Part shown: positions 58,171 to 64,000 of the stretch, piece by piece
Position numbering within the stretch: position 1 is the first letter of the stretch
How the letters are laid out: each line of letters opens with the position of its first letter
NCBI RefSeq assembly: GCF_008364845.1
Contig: NZ_VTTP01000002.1
Location: forward strand, 496,001 to 560,000
Source of the DNA: Actinotalea subterranea
GTDB lineage: Bacteria > Actinomycetota > Actinomycetes > Actinomycetales > Cellulomonadaceae
Direction of reading: 5' to 3'
DNA length: 64,000 bases
Translations under genes and position numbers: made by a program
Notes under the pieces: generated by a model
The model's database searches: none
What the model was told of the DNA's origin: nothing
Seen by the model: the letters and a program-made list of their open reading frames with translations, nothing else

Positions 58171-58264
58171 GCCGGCGCCCGGGTGACGCCCCCGGCCCTC
58201 GGCCGGCGCGGCGCTCGCGGCCCGCCGTCTCGCGGCCCGCCCGGCCCGCGGCCGGACCCCGCGC

Positions 58265-59641
58265 TCAGCCCTCGGGTCGCGCGAGCGGCGCGGCCTCGCC
58301 GGCCGTGCGGCGCACGACGACGTGCAGGACCGCCCCGGCGGCGAGCAGGCCACCCGCGAGCAGCCAGTGCTGCGGCTCCTGCTGCGTGAGCAGCACGAGG
58401 CAGGACGCGATCGCCAGGTACGGCATCACCGCCGGTGCCCGGAAGTGGTCGTGCTCCACGCGGTCCCGGCGCAGGACGAGGACCGCGACGTTGGTGCTGA
58501 GGAAGACGAAGAGGAGCAGCAGGACGACCGTGGACGCGAGGTCGACCAGCTCGCCCGTGAGCGCGAGCACGACGGCGACGGCGGTGGTGACCGCGATGGC
58601 GACACCGGGCGTGCGCCGGCCCGGCAGGACGCGCGCCAGGGGAGCGGGCAGCAGCCGGCGCGTCGCCATCCCGTACGCGAGTCGGCTCGCCATGATCATC
58701 GTGAGGAGGGCGCCGTTGGCGACGGCGACCAGCGCGATGACGGCGAAGACGCCGAGCGGGAGGTCGCCGAACGCGCGCACGACCTCGAGGAGCGGTCCGC
58801 TCGACGCAGCCAGGTCCTGAGGGGCGACGACCGCCGGGGCGACTGCGCCGACAGCCACGTACACGACGCCGGCGGCGAGGAGCGAGCCGAAGAGCGCGCG
58901 GGGGTACACCCGGCTCACGTCGCGCACCTCCTCCGCGAGGTTGGCCGACGTCTCGAACCCCACGAACGAGTAGAACGCCACGAGTGCGCTGGCGAGGACC
59001 GCGGCACCGACGCCCGTGCCCTCGGGGGCCTCGAGGAGCCGTGCCGGGTCTCCACCGCCCCGACCCAGCACGACGGCGCCCAGCACCACGACGAGCACGA
59101 GGCCGGACACCTCGACGACCGTCATGGCGAGGTTGGCCCGCAGCGACTCCTTGACGCCCCGCGCGTTGAGCGCCGCGACGAGGAGCAGGAAGACCACCGC
59201 GGCGGCCTGCGGCGGGACGGACAGGAACTCGCCCAGGTAGTCGCCGGCGAACGCCAGCGCCAGGCCTGCCGCGCTGACGACGCCCGCCGAGAGCATCGCG
59301 AACCCCACGAGGAAGGAGACGACGGGGCGACCGAAGGCGCGCTCCGCGAACACCGCCGACCCGCCCGCGTGCGGGTACTTGGTCACGAGCTCGGCGTAGG
59401 AGAACGCGGTGAGCAACGCCATCGCGAGGGCGAGGGCGAACGCGAGCCACGCGAAGCCGCCCGCCGACCCGGTCATCTCCCCGACGAGCGCGTAGACGCC
59501 CGCTCCCAGCACGTCGCCGAGGATGAACGCGAAGAGCATGGCGGGGGAGACGGCGCGACGCAGCGTGGGGCGCCCGGGGGAGCCCGTCGCGGCGTCCTGT
59601 GTCACGTGGCCGGAGCCTGCGGGCGGGGGAGTCGTCGCCAT
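58265..59641 (-). CDS. APC family amino-acid permease
   Basis: A 458-residue membrane transporter with about 12 helices. The first helix has LFAFILGDVLGAGVYALVGE, an APC substrate-backbone site (GxG). Then FSYAELVTKYPHAGGSAVFAE follows, and the sixth-helix region has FYSFVGFETSANLAEEVRDV. These are standard for basic or small amino-acid permeases. It lacks the KimA-type C-terminal domain. ATG 59641 is leaderless, six bases after GATACT. The substrate is unknown. Confidence 0.9.
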   Translation of the reverse strand: MATTPPPAGSGHVTQDAATGSPGRPTLRRAVSPAMLFAFILGDVLGAGVYALVGEMTGSAGGFAWLAFALALAMALLTAFSYAELVTKYPHAGGSAVFAERAFGRPVVSFLVGFAMLSAGVVSAAGLALAFAGDYLGEFLSVPPQAAAVVFLLLVAALNARGVKESLRANLAMTVVEVSGLVLVVVLGAVVLGRGGGDPARLLEAPEGTGVGAAVLASALVAFYSFVGFETSANLAEEVRDVSRVYPRALFGSLLAAGVVYVAVGAVAPAVVAPQDLAASSGPLLEVVRAFGDLPLGVFAVIALVAVANGALLTMIMASRLAYGMATRRLLPAPLARVLPGRRTPGVAIAVTTAVAVVLALTGELVDLASTVVLLLLFVFLSTNVAVLVLRRDRVEHDHFRAPAVMPYLAIASCLVLLTQQEPQHWLLAGGLLAAGAVLHVVVRRTAGEAAPLARPEG

Positions 59642-59647
59642 GCGCCG

Positions 59648-59653
59648 AGTATC
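59648..59653 (-). promoter_or_regulatory. -10 box GATACT, leaderless start
   Basis: On the minus strand GATACT ends 6 bases before the ATG at 59641. Confidence 0.5.
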
Positions 59654-59687
59654 GGTGCGTCAGCGGCCTGCCGCCCGTCGAACGGGG

Positions 59688-60749
59688 TCAGCGGGCGAGG
59701 CGCTCGACGACCGCTCCGAAGAGCCCGGGCAGGGCGCGCGAGACCGGCACGACGGCGCGTCGGGCCGGTGACCGCGCCCACGCGACGAGCCCCGTGGTCA
59801 GGACCCGGTAGTCACGCGTGTGACGCGCCCACGCGCGCTCGTACGCTCCGGCGTCCTCGAGGTGCACGATCGCGGCGTGCGCCTGGGCCAGACCCACCCG
59901 CAGGCCCTCGCCCGTCAGCGCGTCCACGTAGCCCGAGGCGTCGCCGACCAGGCGGATGCGCCCTCCGGTGCGACGCCGCGTGCGCTGGACGAGCGGCCCC
60001 GCCCCGCGCACGGGACCGGCTGCCTCACCGCCGGCGAGCCGACGGCTCAGCTCCGCGAAGCGCGCGAGGGTGCTCTCGTAGTCCATGCCGCGCGGACCGA
60101 GCAGGGCGATGCCGACGAGGTCGGGCCCGACGGGCGTCACGTAGGCCTCCGCGTCGGGCCCCCAGTGCACCTCCACGAGATCGGTCCACGGGGCGACCCG
60201 CACGTGACGGCGCAGGCCGTAGCGGCGGCGGTCCGGCCCCCCGGCGGCAGCGGGCGTCGTGCGTCCCGTCACGTCCAGGCCGGCGAGGCGCCGCACCGTC
60301 GAGTGCAGGCCGTCGCAGCCCAGCAGCCAGGTCGCCCGCACGCCGCCCGCCTCGACCGAGCCTGCGTCCTGCCGCAGGCTCGTCACGTGCGTGCGCACCG
60401 TCGTCGCGCCGAGCGCCGCCGCCCGCTCGCGCAGGGCCTCGTGCAGGACGGTGCGACGCACCCCGCGGCCGATGCCGGTCGCGAACCGGTGGTCGACGTG
60501 CCCGTTGACGTCACGGTAGGAGATGCCGGACAGGACGTGGCCCTGCGGGTCGACGCCGAGCCGGTGCAGAGCCGCGAGCGTGCCCGGCATGAGCCCCTCG
60601 CCGCAGGCCTTGTCGATGGTTCCGGCCCGCTGCTCGAGCACGACGACGGACAGGCCGGCCATGCGCGCCTCGATCGCTGCGGCCAGCCCGACCGGCCCGC
60701 CGCCGACGACGAGCACGTCGGCGTCGGGCGGACCGTGCGTCGCGGTCAC
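59688..60749 (-). CDS. FAD-dependent oxidoreductase of geranylgeranyl-reductase type, in type III PKS cluster
   Basis: A 353-residue flavoprotein. The FAD site is DADVLVVGGGPVGLAAAIEAR, followed by the DKACGEGLMPGTLAAL motif that marks the geranylgeranyl reductase group, and later LVGDASGYVDALTGEGLRVG, which contacts FAD. Such enzymes reduce or hydroxylate lipid-like aromatic substrates. It is third in an operon with a type III PKS and a methyltransferase, the position held by the flavin oxygenase SrsC in the Streptomyces phenolic-lipid operon. I infer tailoring of the polyketide. GTG 60749 is 7 bases after the upstream stop. Confidence 0.85.
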   Translation of the reverse strand: MTATHGPPDADVLVVGGGPVGLAAAIEARMAGLSVVVLEQRAGTIDKACGEGLMPGTLAALHRLGVDPQGHVLSGISYRDVNGHVDHRFATGIGRGVRRTVLHEALRERAAALGATTVRTHVTSLRQDAGSVEAGGVRATWLLGCDGLHSTVRRLAGLDVTGRTTPAAAGGPDRRRYGLRRHVRVAPWTDLVEVHWGPDAEAYVTPVGPDLVGIALLGPRGMDYESTLARFAELSRRLAGGEAAGPVRGAGPLVQRTRRRTGGRIRLVGDASGYVDALTGEGLRVGLAQAHAAIVHLEDAGAYERAWARHTRDYRVLTTGLVAWARSPARRAVVPVSRALPGLFGAVVERLAR

Positions 60750-60756
60750 CGGGCGG

Positions 60757-61341
60757 TCAGCGTCGCTCGTCGGTGCCGCTGGGGCTCGCGTCGGCGTCGA
60801 CCGGTCCGGGGCTCGCCGCCGTCGCGTCCGCGAGCGCACGCTCCTCCGCGGGGATGCGGAAGGCGAGGAGCAGCACCGCGTTGAGGACCGTGAAGGTCAG
60901 CGCGGTGACCCACGCGGTGTGCACGAGCGGAAGGGCCAGCCCCTCGAGCGCGACGGCCACGTAGTTCGGGTGCCGCAGCCGCCCGTAGGGGCCGCGCGCG
61001 ACCAGGGGCAGCCCGGGCACGACGATGACACGCGTGTTCCAGCGCGGCCCGAGGGAGGCGATGCACCACCAGCGCAGCGCCTGGCTCGCCAGGACCGCGG
61101 CGAGGGCCGGCCAGGCGAGGGCGGGGACGAACGGGCGCCCGGCGAGATGGACCTCCGCGACGCACGCGACGAGGAGGCCCGTGTGCAGCGCGACCATCGG
61201 GGGGAAGTGGCCACGGCCCGACTCGACGCCGCCGCGCGCGAACGACCACCGCGCGTTGCGGGCCGAGACGACGAGCTCGGCGAGGCGTTCGAGCGCCGTC
61301 GCGGCGACGAGAAGGTCGAAGAGCAGCAAGGACAGGTTCAC
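60757..61341 (-). CDS. Isoprenylcysteine carboxyl methyltransferase-like membrane protein
   Basis: A 194-residue membrane methyltransferase of the ICMT family. Several hydrophobic helices are followed by the SAM-binding end: VARGPYGRLRHPNYVAVALE, with the RHPNY motif, and FRIPAEERALADA, with the catalytic Glu region. In type III PKS operons (SrsB in Streptomyces, BpsB in Bacillus) a protein of this type methylates the phenolic lipid. GTG start overlaps the PKS stop by four bases. The C-terminal 20 residues are disordered. Confidence 0.88.
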   Translation of the reverse strand: MNLSLLLFDLLVAATALERLAELVVSARNARWSFARGGVESGRGHFPPMVALHTGLLVACVAEVHLAGRPFVPALAWPALAAVLASQALRWWCIASLGPRWNTRVIVVPGLPLVARGPYGRLRHPNYVAVALEGLALPLVHTAWVTALTFTVLNAVLLLAFRIPAEERALADATAASPGPVDADASPSGTDERR

Positions 61342-62465
61342 GACGCCTCCCCGGTGCCGCCCGGCCACCGCAGGAGCACGAGCTCGGCGCTCACACCGGG
61401 CCCGAACGCCATGAGGACGCCGTCCCCGCCCGGCGCGGGCCCCTGCGCGATCGTCTGCGCGAGCACGTGGAGCACCGACGCCGACGACAGGTTCCCCACG
61501 GCGGCGAGCGACCGGCGGGACACGTCGAGCGCGGGCGCGTCGAGGTCCAGGCTCGCGGCGACGGCGTCCAGGATGCGTGGCCCGCCCGCGTGCACGACCC
61601 ATGTGGCGACGTCGCGCGGCTTCAGGTCGTACGGCTCGAGGAGCGCGGCGACGTCGTCCGCCAGGTAGCGGGCGATGACGTCCGGCAGGCCGGCGGACAG
61701 GACGATCCGGAAGCCCGACGCCTCGACCTGCCAGCCCAGGTCCCCCTCCGTCCCCGGGTAGAGGTGGCTGCGCGTCGCGCGCACCTCGGGACCGGCCGGC
61801 GACGGGCCGTCCGGGTGCGGTGTGCCGGGCGTGCCGTGGCGGGGATGGGCCGCACCGACCATGACGACGGCCGCCGCGCCGTCGCCGAAGAGGCCGGTCG
61901 AGACCGCGTTCGCCATCGAGTCGTCGCCGCGCTGGAGCGTGAGGGAGCACAGCTCGACGGACACCAGGAGCGCGACGTCCGTGGGGTGGCCCACGAGGTA
62001 GTCGTGCACGCGCGCGATGCCCGCGGCGCCGCCGACGCACCCGAGCCCGAACGACGGCAGGCGCCGCACGTCGCGGCGCAGCCCGAGCCGACCGACGAGC
62101 AGCGCGTCGATCGACGGCGCGCTCACGCCCGTGACGGACGTGAACAGCACGAAGTCCACGTCGGCGGGCGCGAGACCCGCGGCGTGGAGCGCGTCGGTGC
62201 ACGCCTGCGCGGCGAGGTCCGTGCCCAGCCGGACGAACAGGTCGTTGACCCGGCCGAACTCCCCGAGGCCCGCGTACTCGTCGAGGGGCAGGACGAGATG
62301 GCGCGTCTCGACCCCGCTCGCGCGGTGCAGCCGGTCCATGGCGGCCACGCGCGCGGCCGCGCGTGGACCGTCGCCGGCCAGGAGCGGGCCGAGGGCCGCG
62401 GTGATCTCGCGCTGGGAGTGCACGTGGGGCGGCAGTGCGGGGGCGACGGCCAGCACACGCGACAC
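61338..62465 (-). CDS. Type III polyketide synthase (chalcone/stilbene synthase family)
   Basis: A 375-residue homodimeric ketosynthase that extends acyl-CoA starters with malonyl-CoA. The catalytic triad is C143 in SFGLGCVGGAAG, H292 in WVVHAGGPRILDAV and N325 in VGNLSSASVLHV. VTGVSAPSIDALLVGRLGLR is standard. Residues 207-226 (a His/Pro-rich loop) are variable. The product is not known; the operon suggests an alkylresorcinol, alkylpyrone or quinone. GTG 62465 is preceded by CACGAT six bases upstream, a weak leaderless -10 box. It is divergent from the UbiA gene. Confidence 0.92.
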   Translation of the reverse strand: MSRVLAVAPALPPHVHSQREITAALGPLLAGDGPRAAARVAAMDRLHRASGVETRHLVLPLDEYAGLGEFGRVNDLFVRLGTDLAAQACTDALHAAGLAPADVDFVLFTSVTGVSAPSIDALLVGRLGLRRDVRRLPSFGLGCVGGAAGIARVHDYLVGHPTDVALLVSVELCSLTLQRGDDSMANAVSTGLFGDGAAAVVMVGAAHPRHGTPGTPHPDGPSPAGPEVRATRSHLYPGTEGDLGWQVEASGFRIVLSAGLPDVIARYLADDVAALLEPYDLKPRDVATWVVHAGGPRILDAVAASLDLDAPALDVSRRSLAAVGNLSSASVLHVLAQTIAQGPAPGGDGVLMAFGPGVSAELVLLRWPGGTGEAS

Positions 62466-62527
62466 TGACGCATCGTGCCACGGTCGCGTCCCGGCGGCCC
62501 CCGATGGGACGCCGGCGCGGTCCGCGC

Positions 62528-62533
62528 TAGCGT
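62528..62533 (+). promoter_or_regulatory. -10 box TAGCGT for ubiA-like gene
   Basis: TAGCGT ends 8 bases before the ATG at 62542. Together with the weak minus-strand -10 at 62472-62477 it forms a divergent promoter for the PKS cluster. Confidence 0.5.
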
Positions 62534-62541
62534 GTCGCCGC

Positions 62542-63444
62542 ATGGCCCCGGCGACCGCGCGACCCGGCACGTCGCACCCGCCTGCGCCCGGCCGTGCGTC
62601 CGTCGGGCCCGTCGCGCGGGGGCTCGTCCGCGCGTGCCACCCGGGCCCCACCGCGGTCGTCACAGCACTCGCCACCGCCCTCGCGGCCGGCCTCGGCGCC
62701 CCCGTCACCACGGTGCTCGCGGTCGCGGGCGCGGTCCTCGCGGGCCAGCTCTCCATCGGGTGGTCCAACGACTGGCTCGACGCGGAGCGGGACGCGCTCG
62801 TCGAGCGCGTCGGCAAGCCCGTCGTCCAGGGCCTCGTCAGCGCGGCAGGCCTGCGCCTGGCCGCGGGCCTCGCCCTCGCGGTGTGCACCGTGCTCTCCCT
62901 CGCGACGGGCGTGGTCCCCGGCGTCGTGCACGTGCTTGCCGTCCTGAGCGGGTGGTCGTACAACGTCGCGCTCAAGCGGACGGCCCTGTCGTGGCTGCCG
63001 TACGCCGTCTCGTTCGGGCTCCTCCCGGCCTTCGTCGTGCTCGCGCTCCCCGGGCGGCCCGCGCCCGCCGCCTGGGCCCTCGTCGCAGGTGCCCTGCTGG
63101 GCACCGGTGCGCACGTCGCCAACGTGCTGCCCGACCTCGAGGACGACCACCGCACGGGGGTGCACGGCCTGCCCCACCGGCTCGGCCGGCGCGGATCGAG
63201 CGTCGTCGCGCCCGTGGTGCTCGTGTCCGCGGTGGCCGTCGTGCTCCTCGGCGCGGCCGACGGCGGGGGACCGAGCCCGTGGGCCGTCGCGGTCGGCGTC
63301 GGTGCCGGGGCGCTCGCGGCCGGCGCCGGCGTGGTGGGCGTCGTCCGGCCGAGCAGCAGGCTGCCGTTCCGGCTCAGCATGGCCGTCGCGGCCCTGTGCG
63401 TCGGTCTGCTCGTCGCCTCGGCTGACCGGCTCACCCCGCGCTGA
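62542..63444 (+). CDS. UbiA-family prenyltransferase
   Basis: A 300-residue membrane prenyltransferase with about eight helices. The first Asp-rich motif is SNDWLDAERD (N76, D77, D80, D84), which binds the Mg-diphosphate. The second is VLPDLEDDHRTGVHGLPHRLG. Members attach prenyl chains to aromatic or other acceptors. Divergent position next to a type III PKS suggests prenylation of the polyketide, but a quinone or menaquinone-like role is possible. Its last 14 bases overlap the convergent hydrolase gene. Confidence 0.88.
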   Translation: MAPATARPGTSHPPAPGRASVGPVARGLVRACHPGPTAVVTALATALAAGLGAPVTTVLAVAGAVLAGQLSIGWSNDWLDAERDALVERVGKPVVQGLVSAAGLRLAAGLALAVCTVLSLATGVVPGVVHVLAVLSGWSYNVALKRTALSWLPYAVSFGLLPAFVVLALPGRPAPAAWALVAGALLGTGAHVANVLPDLEDDHRTGVHGLPHRLGRRGSSVVAPVVLVSAVAVVLLGAADGGGPSPWAVAVGVGAGALAAGAGVVGVVRPSSRLPFRLSMAVAALCVGLLVASADRLTPR

Positions 63445-64000
63445 CCCTGCCCGCCCGGTGCCTGGCGACCCGCTCGTCCGCCCAGGTGACGACGGTCTCA
63501 AGGAACAGGTGCCGCGGGACGTCGTCGGACAGCGAGAGGTCGTGGATGCCGTCGGGCACACGCACGAGCGTCACGTCGGTGCCCAGAAGCGGCGCGCGGG
63601 CCGCGATCTGCCGTACGTCGAGCACGGTGTCCTGCCGGTCGAGCCGCGGGTTGTCCAGGTGGTTCGGGCCGCTCTCCTGCGCCGCGCACACGAGCACGGG
63701 CGCCGTGATGCCGAGCCCGCGGGCGAGGCGGGCCTGCCCTCGCCGGACCGCCCTGAGCCAGCCCGCGCGCACCGGGAAGCCCTCCGGCGGCTTCAGGCTC
63801 AGGTCGTAGGACCAGCGCCCCCCGTGGTCCACGTGCAGGTGGTGGGAGTAGGCGGAGGCGCCGTCGGCCACGACCCGCATCGGGTCGAGCGGACCGACCG
63901 CGTCGAGCACGCGGGTCGAGACCACGCGCTGGAACCATCGCGCGTTGAGGTCGAACCAGGGACTGTTCAGGACGAGCCCGTCGACGACGCCCGCGGCCCG
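63431..64000 (-). CDS. Alpha/beta hydrolase, C-terminal part (5' end outside window)
   Basis: The reading frame runs off the window's right edge, so the N-terminal half with the nucleophile Ser is missing. The visible 189 residues include DGLVLNSPWFDLN, YSHHLHVDHGGRWSYDLSLK, PVLVCAAQESGPN and DGIHDLSLSDDV with the catalytic His. The pattern fits actinobacterial lysophospholipase-like alpha/beta hydrolases. Its link to the PKS cluster is only by position. Residues before the last third carry an Arg-rich patch (RRGQARLARGL). Confidence 0.8.
   Translation of the reverse strand, partial: RAAGVVDGLVLNSPWFDLNARWFQRVVSTRVLDAVGPLDPMRVVADGASAYSHHLHVDHGGRWSYDLSLKPPEGFPVRAGWLRAVRRGQARLARGLGITAPVLVCAAQESGPNHLDNPRLDRQDTVLDVRQIAARAPLLGTDVTLVRVPDGIHDLSLSDDVPRHLFLETVVTWADERVARHRAGRVSAG

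Overview
This window is chromosomal DNA of a very high-GC actinobacterium. Gene content and order fit the Micrococcales, and Cellulomonas or a close relative (Cellulomonadaceae) is the best guess. The pointers are the conserved block sigma factor, topoisomerase IV, Pat-like protein, thymidine kinase, SepH, inositol phosphatase, DUF4193, dUTPase, DUF3710, DUF3159, TrkA pair, aconitase, GuaB1, DXS, RNase D, DUF3000. A pyruvate formate-lyase system suggests a facultative anaerobe. A D-amino-acid-ligase-like ATP-grasp enzyme fits an organism with a D-Asp or D-Glu peptidoglycan bridge. There is no phage, insertion sequence, CRISPR array, tRNA or rRNA gene that I can see. Coding density is high, no gap between genes exceeds 300 bp, and many genes overlap by 1 to 8 bases.

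Layout. 1-7.5 kb: end of the primary sigma factor, small membrane and zinc-ribbon proteins, topoisomerase IV subunits B and A, and a double GNAT protein. 7.7-13.2 kb: a GNAT/acyl-CoA-synthetase-like fusion with a strange low-complexity insert, DUF5998, a phosphodiesterase-like protein and thymidine kinase. 13.3-19.2 kb: the cell-division protein SepH, an inositol-phosphatase-family enzyme, dUTPase and several conserved actinobacterial proteins of unknown function. 19.1-23.9 kb: two RCK (TrkA-type) proteins facing a KimA-type potassium/APC transporter, which overlaps a TrmA-family RNA methyltransferase. 24-32.4 kb: aconitase, DUF1801, a glutamine amidotransferase, a CoA-type NUDIX hydrolase, GuaB1 and DXS.

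32.5-36 kb holds pyruvate formate-lyase and its activase with a Crp/Fnr-like site. 36-41 kb holds a fatty-acid beta-oxidation pair and RNase D. 41-47.7 kb holds a LuxR-type regulator, DUF3000, 6-phosphogluconate dehydrogenase overlapping an ATP-grasp ligase, an SDR-like protein and ZapE. 47.7-54.3 kb is a glgX-treY-treZ operon for making trehalose from glycogen or maltodextrin. 54.4-56.8 kb is a sulfide/persulfide operon (SQR-like, DsrC/TusE-like, DsrE-like) with a CsoR/CstR-type palindrome upstream. 57-59.6 kb holds a small disordered protein, an epimerase-like protein and an APC permease. 59.7-64 kb is a small type III polyketide synthase cluster: flavoprotein, ICMT-like methyltransferase and PKS in one direction, and a divergent UbiA prenyltransferase. 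A truncated alpha/beta hydrolase lies at the window end.

A recurring regulatory theme is a TANNNT -10 box 6 to 8 bases before an ATG or GTG start with no Shine-Dalgarno sequence. Seventeen genes show it on both strands, which points to widespread leaderless transcription. The most interesting candidates are the type III PKS cluster, the sulfur operon with its operator, the ATP-grasp peptidoglycan-bridge ligase candidate, and the Pat-like protein with a His/Gly-rich insert in a degenerate CoA-binding domain. All functional names are read from motifs and remembered family features; no database search was run.
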